Positions 1 through 8,661 of a stretch of 64,000 nucleotides of DNA are shown here, piece after piece (the stretch's first letter is position 1; each line of letters opens with the position of its first letter). This DNA is from Sphingopyxis terrae subsp. terrae NBRC 15098 (GTDB taxonomy: Bacteria > Pseudomonadota > Alphaproteobacteria > Sphingomonadales > Sphingomonadaceae). Below the pieces are notes generated by a model. The model searched no databases, was not told the DNA's origin, and was given only the letters and a program-made list of their open reading frames with translations. The stretch spans positions 118,857 through 182,856 of the forward strand of contig NZ_BCZQ01000014.1 in the NCBI RefSeq assembly GCF_001598815.1, written 5' to 3'. The translations under genes and the position numbers were made by a program.

Positions 1-32
1 ACGAAGGGTTCGAGGCTAGACACGCCCTAGCC

Positions 33-2099
33 ATGCGACCCGAAATCCTCAACCCGCTCTTTGCTGCGCTGACCGACCTCAAGGGTGTCGGTCCGCAGCT
101 TGCCAAGCCGCTGGCGCGCCTGGGGCTGGAGCGCGTCGTCGATGTGCTGTTCCATCTCCCGACCGGGCTCATCTCGCGCGTGCCCGTCGACCGGCTCGAT
201 CAGGCGCAGGCGGGGCAGACGATCATCGTCGACCTTACCGCGCAGGATTACCGCCCCGGCCGATCGCCGCGCGCGCCCTTCGGGGTCGAGGCGTTCGACG
301 CGGCGGGCGACCATGTGCGGCTGGTCTATTTCGGGCGCACGTCGGGTCTGGCGCGCAAGCTGTTCCCCCTGGGGGAGACGCGCCGGGTGTCGGGGCGGCT
401 CGATCTTTATGGCGATATGCGCCAGATCGTGCACCCCGACCATGTCGCCGAACCGGGAGACGAGGCCGGGATTGCGGAACATGAGCCGGTCTATCCGCTG
501 ACCGAAGGGCTGACCAATGCGCGGCTGTCGCAGCTGGCGGCGGTGGCGCTCGAGCGGCGACCCGATCTTGCCGAATGGATCGACGCGCCGCTGCTGGCGA
601 GCCGCAACTGGCCGGCGTGGCGCGATGCGATGGAGCGCGCCCACGCCAGCCCGCGCGACGAAGCGGCACGCGACCGGCTCGCCTACGACGAGATATTCGC
701 CAGTCAGGTCGCGCTGATGCTGATCCGGCAGGGATTGCGCAATCGGCGGGGGAGGGCGGTGCGCGGAGACGGGCGGCTGGTCGATGCGCTGCGGCTGCCG
801 TTTGGCCTGACCGGCGCGCAGGAGCGCGTCGGGCGCGAGATTGCCGGCGACATGGCGCAGGACACGCCGATGCTGCGCATGCTGCAGGGCGATGTCGGAT
901 CGGGCAAGACGCTTGTCGCGCTGCGCGCGATGCTGGCGGCGGTGGAAGCGGGAACGCAGGCGGCGCTGCTCGCGCCGACCGAGATTCTGGCCCGCCAGCA
1001 TTATGCGACCTTGCAATCGATGCTCGCCGGGCTCCCCGTCAATCTCGCCATCCTGACCGGCCGCGACAAGGGACGGGCGCGCGAATCGACGCTGATGGGG
1101 CTTGCCGACGGCAGCATCGACATATTGGTCGGAACGCATGCGATCTTTCAAGACGCGGTAAGCTACCGCGACCTCTCGCTCGTCGTGGTCGACGAACAGC
1201 ATCGTTTCGGCGTGGCCCAGCGGCTGATGCTGACGAACAAGGCGGCGCGCCCGCCGCATCTGCTGGTGATGACCGCCACGCCGATCCCTCGCACGCTGCT
1301 GCTCGCCAACCATGGCGAGATGGACGTGTCGCGGCTCGACGAAATGCCGCCCGGGCGGACGCCCGTCGATACGCGCGTCGTGTCGGTCGACCGGCTCGAC
1401 GAAGTGATCGACGGCCTGGCCCGGCATCTGGCGAGCGGCGCGCAGGCCTATTGGGTGTGCCCGCTGGTGGCCGAGAGCGAGGCGAGCGAACTGGCCGCGG
1501 CCGAAGATCGCGCCGCGCTGCTCCGCGCCCGTTTCGGCGAGGCGCGCGTCGGGCTGGTCCATGGCCGCATGAAAGGGCCGGACAAGGATGACGTCATGGC
1601 GCGGTTCGAAGCGGGCGAGATCGGCGTCCTCGTCGCGACGACGGTGATCGAGGTCGGGGTCAATGTCCCCGCCGCCAGCCTGATGATCGTCGAGCATGCC
1701 GACCGCTTCGGGCTGGCCCAGCTCCACCAGCTCCGCGGCCGCGTCGGACGCGGCACGGCGAAGTCGGTGTGCCTGCTGCTGCGATCGCAGACTCTGTCCG
1801 AAACGGCGCGCGAGCGGCTCGCGTTGATGCGCGACACGAACGATGGCTTCGTGATCGCCGAAAAGGATCTGGAACTGCGCGGCGGCGGCGAATTGCTGGG
1901 GCTCAAGCAGTCGGGCGACGCCGACTATCGGCTGGCGACGCCCGAGCAGCTCGTCCGCCTGTTGCCGGTGGCGCATGACGATGCGCGGCTGTTCGTCGAA
2001 CGCGACGGCGGGATGGAAGGCGCGCGCGGCGAAGCGGTGCGGCTTTGCCTGTATCTGTTCGAGCGCGATGCGGCGGTGCCGCTGCTGCGGAGTGGGTGA
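33..2099 (+). CDS. recG: ATP-dependent DNA helicase RecG
   Basis: This 688-residue protein is the branched-DNA helicase that remodels stalled replication forks and Holliday junctions. The N-terminal third matches the wedge/OB region (VGPQLAKPLARLG near residues 20-32). A Walker A motif (GDVGSGKT, about residue 290) and a DEAD-box-like DEQH (about residue 388) follow, then helicase motifs V and VI (TTVIEVGVNVP; QLRGRVGRG). Length is typical for RecG. The ATG at 33 is the first in frame; no strong ribosome binding site is visible. A long antisense reading frame over the whole gene is a GC-rich shadow. It stands alone, facing the PilZ gene across a palindromic repeat. Confidence 0.97.
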   Translation: MRPEILNPLFAALTDLKGVGPQLAKPLARLGLERVVDVLFHLPTGLISRVPVDRLDQAQAGQTIIVDLTAQDYRPGRSPRAPFGVEAFDAAGDHVRLVYFGRTSGLARKLFPLGETRRVSGRLDLYGDMRQIVHPDHVAEPGDEAGIAEHEPVYPLTEGLTNARLSQLAAVALERRPDLAEWIDAPLLASRNWPAWRDAMERAHASPRDEAARDRLAYDEIFASQVALMLIRQGLRNRRGRAVRGDGRLVDALRLPFGLTGAQERVGREIAGDMAQDTPMLRMLQGDVGSGKTLVALRAMLAAVEAGTQAALLAPTEILARQHYATLQSMLAGLPVNLAILTGRDKGRARESTLMGLADGSIDILVGTHAIFQDAVSYRDLSLVVVDEQHRFGVAQRLMLTNKAARPPHLLVMTATPIPRTLLLANHGEMDVSRLDEMPPGRTPVDTRVVSVDRLDEVIDGLARHLASGAQAYWVCPLVAESEASELAAAEDRAALLRARFGEARVGLVHGRMKGPDKDDVMARFEAGEIGVLVATTVIEVGVNVPAASLMIVEHADRFGLAQLHQLRGRVGRGTAKSVCLLLRSQTLSETARERLALMRDTNDGFVIAEKDLELRGGGELLGLKQSGDADYRLATPEQLVRLLPVAHDDARLFVERDGGMEGARGEAVRLCLYLFERDAAVPLLRSG

Positions 2100-2104
2100 T
2101 TTTT

Positions 2105-2220
2105 CCCCTCCCGCTTGCGGGAGGGGCCGGGGGTGGGTCGCCACGGCGCGGTATCCCACCCCGCTGCGGCTAGCGAACAAGTTCGCAAGCCTCGCTGCCC
2201 CTCCCGCAAGCGGGAGGGGG
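2105..2220. repeat. Inverted pair of C/G-rich palindromic repeats (family C)
   Basis: Two copies of a palindrome of the form CCCCTCCCGC-TT-GCGGGAGGGG, at about 2105-2126 and 2199-2220, bracket about 70 bp. The adjoining GGGGGTGGGT (plus) and its partial inverse make the whole block an imperfect inverted repeat. The same family flanks the DUF559 gene near 7341 and 7769. It lies between the convergent recG and PilZ genes and may act as a terminator for both, though no T-tract is present. Confidence 0.8.
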
Positions 2221-2246
2221 CATCAGCGCGAGCCTTGAATGCTTGA

Positions 2247-2588
2247 TTAGTTTACGTCGCCGCGGGCGCCCATGGCGCGGATCATCGGCAGATAATCTTC
2301 GGCGGTGATCGATTTTTCGAACTGCACACCGGTCTTGCCGCCGAGGGACCAGACGACCTTTGCCGCCGTGCGGCCGATGATGGGCATGCGGAACACGACC
2401 AGATCGCCTGGCTCCAGCCCGCGCTCGTAGCGCATCAGCAAGCCGTCGGCGCTGATGTTGACGCAGGTGCACATTTCCTGCCGCCCGTCGGGCAGCACGA
2501 AGGGCAGGCGACAATAAACGTCGCTGCGCGGAGCAATTCGCTGGTCGAGCCCGACATAGTGGGCTTTGCTCGTGTCAATCTTACGCAT
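2247..2588 (-). CDS. PilZ domain protein
   Basis: A 113-residue single-domain protein resembling PilZ cyclic-di-GMP-binding proteins. An R-x-x-x-R-like segment (RIAPRSDVYCR) near the N-terminus precedes a beta-barrel section with the (D/N)-x-S-x-x-G signature (NISADGLLMR). Family knowledge suggests c-di-GMP binding and control of motility or exopolysaccharide. The first arginine motif is not a perfect RxxxR, so ligand binding is inferred. No operon partner is present. Confidence 0.75.
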   Translation of the reverse strand: MRKIDTSKAHYVGLDQRIAPRSDVYCRLPFVLPDGRQEMCTCVNISADGLLMRYERGLEPGDLVVFRMPIIGRTAAKVVWSLGGKTGVQFEKSITAEDYLPMIRAMGARGDVN

Positions 2589-2664
2589 ACGTCCCGGACC
2601 TTTGTGGTTTGCCGGAGAAGATCATCGCGATTGCTGAAGAATCCGTAAACGCTTTTTTGCGGAT

Positions 2665-3891
2665 TCAGCGCGTGACGAGCCCGTGCTTCTTTGCCCCCAG
2701 GCTGACCGGCACATCGTTTTCGCCGGGCACGACCAGATAGTGGGGGTCGCGGATCACCGTGCCATCGACCTTTACCGCCCCCTCGTCGAGCTTGCGGCGC
2801 GCCTCCTTGTTCGACGCCGCAAAGCCCATTTCGCGCAGCGCGTTCAGGATGCCGATACCCTCGGCCGGCGCCGCGACGCGTGGCAGGTCACCGCCGATGT
2901 GGCCTTTTTCAAAGGTTTGCGTCGCGGTTTCCGCCGCCGCCTTCGCGGCATCGGCGCCGCGGCACAGCGCGGTCGCTTCATTGGCGAGGATCTTTTTCGC
3001 TTCGTTGATCTCGGCGCCTTCGAGCGCTTCGAGCCGCGCGATCTCGGCAAGCGGAAGGTCGGTGAACAGCTTCAGGAAGCGGCCGACGTCACGGTCGTCG
3101 CAGTTGCGCCAATATTGCCAATAGTCAAAATGGGACAGTTGATCGGCATTTAACCAGACGGCGCCGGCGGCAGTTTTGCCCATTTTGGCCCCCGCAGCGG
3201 TCGTCAGCAGCGGAGTCGTCAGCCCGAAGAGTTCGGCGCCGTCCATGCGGCGACCGAGCTCCATGCCGTTGACGATATTGCCCCACTGGTCCGATCCGCC
3301 CATCTGGAGCCGCACGTCCATCGCCTTCGACAGATGGCGGAAGTCGTAACCCTGAAGGATCATGTAGTTGAATTCGAGGAAGGTCATCGGCTGTTCGCGT
3401 TCGAGCCGCAGCTTGACCGAATCGAAGGTCAGCATGCGGTTGATCGTGAAGTGGGTGCCGACTTCCTGAAGCAGTTCGATATAGCCGAGCTTGCCCAGCC
3501 AGTCCTGATTGTCGACCATCACCGCGTCGGTCGGCCCGTCGCCGAAGATCAGAAAGGGTTCGAAGATCGTACGGATCGACGCGATGTTCGCAGCGATCGT
3601 TTCGTCCGATAGCATCTTGCGGCTCTCGTCGCGGCCCGTGGGATCGCCGATCCGCGTCGTCCCGCCACCCATCAGCACGATCGGCTTGTGCCCCGTCTGT
3701 TGCAGGCGGCGCAGCATCATGATCTGGACGAGGCTGCCGACATGCAGGCTGGGCGCGGTCGCGTCGAAGCCGATATATCCCGGGACGACCTGTTTGGCGG
3801 CAAGCGCATCGAGCCCTTCCGCGTCGGTCATCTGATGGATATAGCCTCGCTCGTCGAGCAGGCGCAGCAGGTCGGATTTATAGTTCGTCAT
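2665..3891 (-). CDS. tyrS: Tyrosyl-tRNA synthetase
   Basis: This class I aminoacyl-tRNA synthetase charges tRNA-Tyr. Visible are the HIGH-equivalent (APSLHVGS, about residues 45-52), the tyrosine-binding region YDFRHL with [11 protein letters not shown] (about 180-205), the KMSKS equivalent KMGKT (about 235), and a C-terminal S4 RNA-binding domain ([14 protein letters not shown]). I start it at ATG 3891 (MTNYKSDLL, 408 residues); the extra 14 residues upstream are not typical of the family. The gene is monocistronic, divergent from the GIY-YIG gene. Confidence 0.96.
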   Translation of the reverse strand: MTNYKSDLLRLLDERGYIHQMTDAEGLDALAAKQVVPGYIGFDATAPSLHVGSLVQIMMLRRLQQTGHKPIVLMGGGTTRIGDPTGRDESRKMLSDETIAANIASIRTIFEPFLIFGDGPTDAVMVDNQDWLGKLGYIELLQEVGTHFTINRMLTFDSVKLRLEREQPMTFLEFNYMILQGYDFRHLSKAMDVRLQMGGSDQWGNIVNGMELGRRMDGAELFGLTTPLLTTAAGAKMGKTAAGAVWLNADQLSHFDYWQYWRNCDDRDVGRFLKLFTDLPLAEIARLEALEGAEINEAKKILANEATALCRGADAAKAAAETATQTFEKGHIGGDLPRVAAPAEGIGILNALREMGFAASNKEARRKLDEGAVKVDGTVIRDPHYLVVPGENDVPVSLGAKKHGLVTR

Positions 3892-3941
3892 GGCGGGCGG
3901 GCGCATAGCATGCGTCCTATCCGATGAAAACAACCCAAACC

Positions 3942-3969
3942 CGTTCGCCCTGAGCTTGTCGAAGGGCCG
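3942..3969. repeat. Palindromic repeat family A, left copy
   Basis: Contains the core CCTGAGCTTGTCGAAGG preceded by CGTTCGC and followed by GCCG. The inverse copy lies at 4269-4296, so the pair brackets the GIY-YIG gene. Other inverted pairs of the same family lie at 14355-14436 and 30423-30508. Confidence 0.9.
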
Positions 3970-3990
3970 CCCTTCCTTCTACATCGGGCA

Positions 3991-4308
3991 ATGCGCTTTT
4001 GGACCTATATGTTGCACTGTCGAGGCGGCGCTTTCTATACCGGCCACACGGATGATCTGGAACGGAGGATGGCGCAGCATGCATCGGGCGCGGTAGCTGG
4101 ATTTACTTCCGACAAATTGCCGGTTGCGCTCGTGTGGAGCCAGGACTTCTCGACACGGATGGAGGCGTTGGAGGCCGAGCGTCGCATAAAAGGGTGGAGC
4201 AGAGCGAAGAAAATGGCACTCATTCGTGGCGACTGGCTGCAAATTTCGCGGTTGGCGAGAGGAAAGAACGGTCCTTCGACAAGCTCAGGACGAACGGGAG
4301 AGGACTGA
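3991..4308 (+). CDS. GIY-YIG nuclease family protein
   Basis: A 105-residue stand-alone GIY-YIG domain like UPF0213/YhbQ. It shows the WTYML...FYTGHT strand pair in place of GIY-YIG, a following R in DDLERR, and the conserved E in EALEAERRIKGWSRAKKMALI. Family members are small DNA endonucleases of uncertain role. The last ~16 codons (from about 4262) are read through a family A palindromic repeat, giving the low-information tail GPSTSSGRT. The ancestral protein therefore probably ended earlier and was extended by the repeat. The gene abuts the next CDS, which starts at the base after its stop codon. Inverted repeats on both sides suggest a mobile or repeat-maintaining role (inference). Confidence 0.85.
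   Translation: MRFWTYMLHCRGGAFYTGHTDDLERRMAQHASGAVAGFTSDKLPVALVWSQDFSTRMEALEAERRIKGWSRAKKMALIRGDWLQISRLARGKNGPSTSSGRTGED
4269..4296. repeat. Palindromic repeat family A, right copy (inverted)
   Basis: Inverse of the 3942-3969 copy, with core CCTTCGACAAGCTCAGG. It lies inside the 3' end of the GIY-YIG reading frame and just before the DOMON-like gene, whose ribosome binding site (GGGAGAGGA) directly follows the repeat. Confidence 0.9.
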
Positions 4309-4875
4309 ATGGCGGTGCAGTCCGGTGAACGGCGTCACTTGATCTGTCACCCCGGGACGCCCGCGAAGGCGGTGCGGGCGGTGTGGGCGGAGGTGGCGCT
4401 GTCGTTCGAAGACGGTTTTTCGCTGCGCTTCGGGGTCGAGGGCGATATCGGCGCCTTGGTGCTGCCGCCCTGCGAAGGCCAGCTCGTCATCGCCGACACG
4501 GCGACCGACGGACTGTGGCAGAGCAGCTGCTTCGAGGCGTTTCTGACCGAAGAGGGACAGCCCGACTATACCGAGTTCAACTATGCGCCCGATGGCCGTT
4601 GGGCCTGTTATCAATTCGACGACTATCGCTCGCTCTTGAAAAGCGACGATCTGGCGCCGTGGGACATGACGTGCGAGCGCGGCGCCGCGCTCTATATCCT
4701 GCGTATCGAACCGGGCATCTATCCCGACCGCGGCAGCAGGCTCGCGCTGTCCGCGGTGATCGAGGAGCTGGACGGCACCAAAAGCTATTGGGCGCTGCGG
4801 CACCCGCCCGGCAAGCCCGACTTCCATCATCCCGATTGCTTTCAACTGACGCTTGGGGCACCCGGCGCAGCATGA
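4309..4875 (+). CDS. DOMON-like domain protein
   Basis: A 188-residue protein that I recognise as the cytosolic DOMON-like family common in sphingomonads. Typical features are the central LWQSSCFEAFL segment (about residue 65) followed by YTEFNYAPDGRWACYQFDDYR. DOMON folds bind haem or sugars, but no ligand can be assigned here and no signal peptide is seen. It overlaps the following NamZ-like gene by 4 nt (ATGA), so the two are probably translationally coupled; a shared role in cell-wall sugar handling is only an inference. Confidence 0.75.
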   Translation: MAVQSGERRHLICHPGTPAKAVRAVWAEVALSFEDGFSLRFGVEGDIGALVLPPCEGQLVIADTATDGLWQSSCFEAFLTEEGQPDYTEFNYAPDGRWACYQFDDYRSLLKSDDLAPWDMTCERGAALYILRIEPGIYPDRGSRLALSAVIEELDGTKSYWALRHPPGKPDFHHPDCFQLTLGAPGAA

Positions 4876-6077
4876 CCGTGACATTTGGCATTGACCGCCT
4901 GCTCGCCGATCCGGCGCTTCGCAAACCGCTCGAGGGGCGCCGCGTCGCGCTGCTCGCGCATCCCGCGTCGGTGACGGCCGACCTGACGCACAGCATCGAC
5001 GCGCTGGTCGCGGCGGGGGTGAATGTGACCGCGGTGTTCGGGCCGCAGCATGGCGTGCGCGGTGACCTGCAGGACAATATGATGGAGTCGCCCGACTTCA
5101 CCGACCCGACCTATGGCATGCCGGTGTTCAGCCTCTACGGCGAAGTGCGGCGTCCGACAGGACAATCGATGCACACGTTCGACGTGATGCTCGTCGATCT
5201 TCAGGATCTGGGTTGCCGCATCTACACCTATGTCACCACCTTGCTCTACATCCTCGAGGCCGCGGCGGCGCACGGCAAGGCGGTGTGGGTGCTCGATCGG
5301 CCCAATCCCGCGGGGCGCCCGGTCGAAGGCACGCTGCTGCGCGCCGGGTGGGAAAGCTTCGTCGGTGCGGGGCCGATGGCGATGCGCCACGGGTTGACGC
5401 TGGGCGAAATGGGGCGCTGGTTCCTTCGCCACTTCGGCCTCGACGTCGATTATCGCGTCATCGCGATGGAGGGGTGGCGGCCCGATGGTCCGGGCTTCGG
5501 CTGGCCCACCGACCGCGCGTGGATCAACCCCAGTCCCAATGCGCCGAACGTCAATATGGCGCGCGCCTATGCCGGGACGGTGATGGTCGAGGGCGCGACG
5601 CTCAGCGAGGGGCGGGGGACGACGCGCCCGCTCGAACTCTTCGGCGCGCCCGACATCGATGCGCGGGCGGTGATCGCCGAGATGCACCGGCTCGCCCCCG
5701 AATGGCTGACGGGCTGCAAACTGCGCGACATCTGGTTCGAGCCGACCTTTCACAAGCATAAGGGACAGCTTAACAGCGGCATCCATATCCACGCCGACGG
5801 CCCCTGGTACGACCATGCGGCCTTCCGCCCGTGGCGCGTGCAGGCGCTGGGCTTCAAGGCGATCCGCGCGCTCTATCCCGATTATCCGATCTGGCGCGGC
5901 AAGGATTTCAAATATGAATATACCGACGATGTGCTCGCGATCGACGTGATCAACGGCGGGCCGGACTTGCGCCTGTGGGTCGATGATGCGGCGGCAGCGC
6001 CGGGCGACCTCGACGCGCTGGCGCTGCCCGCCGAGGCGGCGTGGCGTGACGAGACTGCGGATTTGCTGATTTACTAA
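4872..6077 (+). CDS. namZ: Exo-beta-N-acetylmuramidase NamZ-like (DUF1343)
   Basis: A 401-residue protein of the DUF1343/NamZ family (YbbC of Bacillus), which removes terminal MurNAc from peptidoglycan fragments. Supporting segments are FGPQHGVRG (about residue 55), the DLQDLGCRIYTYVTTL stretch, the DRPNPAGR motif and LSEGRGTTRPLELFGAP. I start at ATG 4872, overlapping the upstream stop; the longer open frame upstream lies in another frame of the DOMON-like gene. No clear signal peptide is visible, unlike many secreted homologues. It is followed 10 nt later by a Tat-exported M24 peptidase, suggesting a wall-turnover or recycling unit. Confidence 0.85.
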   Translation: MTVTFGIDRLLADPALRKPLEGRRVALLAHPASVTADLTHSIDALVAAGVNVTAVFGPQHGVRGDLQDNMMESPDFTDPTYGMPVFSLYGEVRRPTGQSMHTFDVMLVDLQDLGCRIYTYVTTLLYILEAAAAHGKAVWVLDRPNPAGRPVEGTLLRAGWESFVGAGPMAMRHGLTLGEMGRWFLRHFGLDVDYRVIAMEGWRPDGPGFGWPTDRAWINPSPNAPNVNMARAYAGTVMVEGATLSEGRGTTRPLELFGAPDIDARAVIAEMHRLAPEWLTGCKLRDIWFEPTFHKHKGQLNSGIHIHADGPWYDHAAFRPWRVQALGFKAIRALYPDYPIWRGKDFKYEYTDDVLAIDVINGGPDLRLWVDDAAAAPGDLDALALPAEAAWRDETADLLIY

Positions 6078-6087
6078 GGATAAGGGG

Positions 6088-7338
6088 ATGGCGATGCAGC
6101 GGCGGCAATTTCTGGGTACGGCGGCGCTGACCGGATTGGCGGCGAGCCTGCCAGCATCGGTTCTTGCCGCCGACACGGCGGGCCTGCCCAACCTCGCTGC
6201 CAAGGCCGTCCCGATCGGCGCCGACGAGCGCAAGGCGCGGATTGCGAAGGCGGCGGCGCTGCTGCGCGCGAACGATATCGGCGCGCTGCTGATCGAGCCG
6301 GGGTCGAGCCTCATCTATTTCACCGGGGTCGAATGGTGGCGGAGCGAGCGGCTGACGGCCGCGGTGCTGACGCGCGAGGGCGAAGTGGCGATCGTCACGC
6401 CCTTCTTCGAGGAACCGTCGGTGCGCGAAAGCCTGGGCGTTCCGGCCGATGTGCTGACCTGGAACGAGGATGAAAATCCGCTCCGCTTCGTTTCCGACTG
6501 GCTGGCGAAGCGCGGGCTTGCCAAGGGCAGGATCGGCGTCGAGGAGACGGTGCGCTATTTCGCGGTCGACGGGCTGCAAAAGGCAATGCCGGAGGCGCGC
6601 GTCGTCAATGGTGCGCCGGTCGTGCGCGGTTGCCGGATGATCAAGTCGGCGGCCGAACTCGCGCTGATGCAGGTCGCGAGCGACATCACCATCGCCGCCT
6701 ATCGCCACACCGCGCCGCGGATCGAGGCGGGAATGACCCCGGCCGACATCGGCGCGATCATGCGCGCCGCGACGCGTGCGCTGGGCGGCAACAGCGAATT
6801 CGAGCTGATCCTGCTCGGCGAAGCGAGCGCCTATCCGCACGGATCGGGCAAGCCGCAGGCGGTGAAGGCGGGCGAGGTGGTGCTGATGGACTGCGGTGCG
6901 ACCGTGCACGGCTATCAATCCGACATCTCGCGCAGCTTCGTCTACGGCAAGGCGAGCCCGCGCCAGCGGCAGGTGTGGGACGAAATGCGCAAGGGGCAGG
7001 ACGTCGCCTTCGCCGCGGCGCGGATCGGTGCGGCGGCGGGAACGGTCGACGATGCGGTGCGCACCTATTACCAGAAGCTCGGCTGGGGACCGGGCTATCG
7101 CCTGCCGGGCACGTCGCATCGCACGGGCCACGGGATCGGCCTCGACGGGCATGAGCCGGTCAATCTGGTGCGCGGCGAAACCACGAAGCTGGCGGCAGGC
7201 ATGTGCTTTTCGAACGAACCCGGCATCTATATCCCCGGCGAGTTCGGTATCCGGCTGGAAGATTGTTTCTACATGACCGAGAGCGGCCCGAAATGGTTCA
7301 GCGAGCCGCCGCCCTCGATCGATCAGCCGTTCGGTTAA
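6088..7338 (+). CDS. Exported M24 (Xaa-Pro aminopeptidase-like) metallopeptidase
   Basis: A 416-residue M24 peptidase with a twin-arginine signal (QRRQFLGTAALTG, then an Ala-rich segment cleaved near residue 28). The creatinase-type N-terminal domain spans about residues 45-180 and the pita-bread catalytic domain the rest. All five metal ligands are visible: D in MDCGA, D in SDISRSF, H in TGHGIG, E in EPGIY and E in RLEDC. Likely a periplasmic dinuclear-metal peptidase cleaving N-terminal residues before proline or processing dipeptides. It follows namZ by 10 nt and is probably co-transcribed. Confidence 0.88.
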   Translation: MAMQRRQFLGTAALTGLAASLPASVLAADTAGLPNLAAKAVPIGADERKARIAKAAALLRANDIGALLIEPGSSLIYFTGVEWWRSERLTAAVLTREGEVAIVTPFFEEPSVRESLGVPADVLTWNEDENPLRFVSDWLAKRGLAKGRIGVEETVRYFAVDGLQKAMPEARVVNGAPVVRGCRMIKSAAELALMQVASDITIAAYRHTAPRIEAGMTPADIGAIMRAATRALGGNSEFELILLGEASAYPHGSGKPQAVKAGEVVLMDCGATVHGYQSDISRSFVYGKASPRQRQVWDEMRKGQDVAFAAARIGAAAGTVDDAVRTYYQKLGWGPGYRLPGTSHRTGHGIGLDGHEPVNLVRGETTKLAAGMCFSNEPGIYIPGEFGIRLEDCFYMTESGPKWFSEPPPSIDQPFG

Positions 7339-7340
7339 AT

Positions 7341-7362
7341 CCCCTCCCTGTCAGGGAGGGGG
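7341..7362. repeat. Palindromic repeat family C, left copy
   Basis: CCCCTCCCTGTCAGGGAGGG palindrome followed by TAGGGGGTGGGT. The inverted counterpart, with ACCCACCCCCAG before CCCCTCCCTTGCAGGGAGG, lies at 7757-7789. The two bracket the DUF559 gene. Confidence 0.88.
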
Positions 7363-7408
7363 TAGGGGGTGGGTTGGCGAGCGTAGCTCGCCGCTCTATC
7401 TGTCGATC

Positions 7409-7816
7409 ATGCGCCGCATTCCGCCAGAGATGACTGATCGAGCCCGCCAGTTACGGAATGAGGCGACACCTGCGGAGCGGATCATTTGGCGGCTTCTTTC
7501 GAGTTATCGACCTGCCTTCACGCGGCAACTCGTCATCGGAAATTATATTATCGATCTGGCATGCCGCGAAGCGAGGTTCGGAATCGAGTTCGACGGCAGC
7601 CAGCATCTTGAACGGCAAAGCTATGACGACCGCCGAACGGCATTTCTCGAATCTGAAGGCTGGCGCGTTTTGCGTGTGTGGAACAATGATGTGCTCGCGA
7701 ATCCGGAAGGCGTCGCACGGCTGATTTTGGAAGAAGCCGCCGAGTGCCTCGGCGGTACCCACCCCCAGCCCCTCCCTTGCAGGGAGGGGAGAGTCAGGCG
7801 GCCGCGTTATGAGTGA
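7409..7816 (+). CDS. DUF559 (Vsr/PD-(D/E)xK-like) endonuclease-domain protein
   Basis: A 135-residue DUF559 protein. Diagnostic parts are the N-terminal RARQLRNEATPAERIIWRLL, the G-x-E-FDGSQH segment (GIEFDGSQHLERQ, about residue 65) and LESEGWRVLRVWNNDVL near the end, which together resemble the very-short-patch-repair nuclease fold. Function is unproven for the family. The last ~20 codons read through a family C palindromic repeat, as in the GIY-YIG gene, so the tail is repeat-derived. It overlaps the convergent DUF817 gene by 10 nt. The bracketing inverted repeats hint at mobility. Confidence 0.8.
   Translation: MRRIPPEMTDRARQLRNEATPAERIIWRLLSSYRPAFTRQLVIGNYIIDLACREARFGIEFDGSQHLERQSYDDRRTAFLESEGWRVLRVWNNDVLANPEGVARLILEEAAECLGGTHPQPLPCREGRVRRPRYE
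7757..7789. repeat. Palindromic repeat family C, right copy (inverted)
   Basis: Inverse arrangement of the 7341 copy, lying within the 3' end of the DUF559 reading frame. It may also terminate the convergent transcripts here. Confidence 0.85.
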
Positions 7817-8661
7817 TCGGGCGCCTTCGGCCGCTGGACCAGGCTCACCAGCACGAACGATATGATCATCAGCAGATACCAGCTGCCTAGCTTCTCGAAC
7901 CCCACCATGTGCCAGCCATCGGCTTGGCTGGGATAGGTCCAGGCGCGCGCGAAGGTGCCGATATTCTCCGCGAACCAGATGAACAGCGCGACGAGCCCCC
8001 AGCCGAGCAGCAGCGGCATGCGGCGGTGGATGTGGAGCGGGCGGAACCACACCTGACAACGCCGGAAGAGAAGCGCGGTGACGCCGAACAGAAGCCAGCG
8101 AATGTCGGGCAGCCAGTGGTGCGCGAAGAAATTGACATAGATCGCCGCAGCCAGCGCGTAACTCGTCCACATCGGCGGATAGAAGGTGTAGCGGAAGTCG
8201 AAGATACGCCACACACGCGCGATATAGCTGCCGACCGCGGCGTACATGAAGCCTGAAAACAGCGGCACCGCACCGATGTGGAGGAGGCTGCCTTCCGGAT
8301 ATTGCCATGACCCCGCGGCGGTCTTGAACAGCTCCATGACGGTGCCGACGATGTGGAAGATCAGGATGACGATCGCTTCCTTCGGCGTTTCCAGCCGGAA
8401 CGCGAGCATGCCGAGCTGGATCAGCACCGCGCCGATGGTGATCGCGTCATAGCGGTGGATCGGCGCGCTGTCGGGCCAGAATAGATGGGTGCCGAGCAAA
8501 AGCGCGAGCATCAGCGCGCCGAACAGGCACGCCCAACCCTGTTTGAAGCCGAACACCAGAAATTCGAGAAACCAGCCGCGCGGCCCGGGCTCGACCGCCA
8601 TCGCCTCGAGCCGCGTGCGGACGGCGTGAAAGCGGCTGTGCCGCATCGGTGCGTCAGACAT
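7807..8661 (-). CDS. DUF817 integral membrane protein
   Basis: A 284-residue inner-membrane protein with about seven to eight hydrophobic helices. The pattern FGFKQGWACLFG, WQYPEG, PLFSGFMYAAVGSYIAR and FAENIGTFARAW is what I recognise as DUF817, a family of unknown function. It starts 8 nt inside the end of the upstream Amj-like gene, so the two are likely translationally coupled. No enzyme motif is visible and function is not assigned. Confidence 0.78.
   Translation of the reverse strand: MSDAPMRHSRFHAVRTRLEAMAVEPGPRGWFLEFLVFGFKQGWACLFGALMLALLLGTHLFWPDSAPIHRYDAITIGAVLIQLGMLAFRLETPKEAIVILIFHIVGTVMELFKTAAGSWQYPEGSLLHIGAVPLFSGFMYAAVGSYIARVWRIFDFRYTFYPPMWTSYALAAAIYVNFFAHHWLPDIRWLLFGVTALLFRRCQVWFRPLHIHRRMPLLLGWGLVALFIWFAENIGTFARAWTYPSQADGWHMVGFEKLGSWYLLMIISFVLVSLVQRPKAPDHS

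Noticed and set aside
27..2180. Antisense 717-aa open frame over recG
   Set aside because: GC-rich shadow of recG; Arg/Gln/His-rich with no motif.
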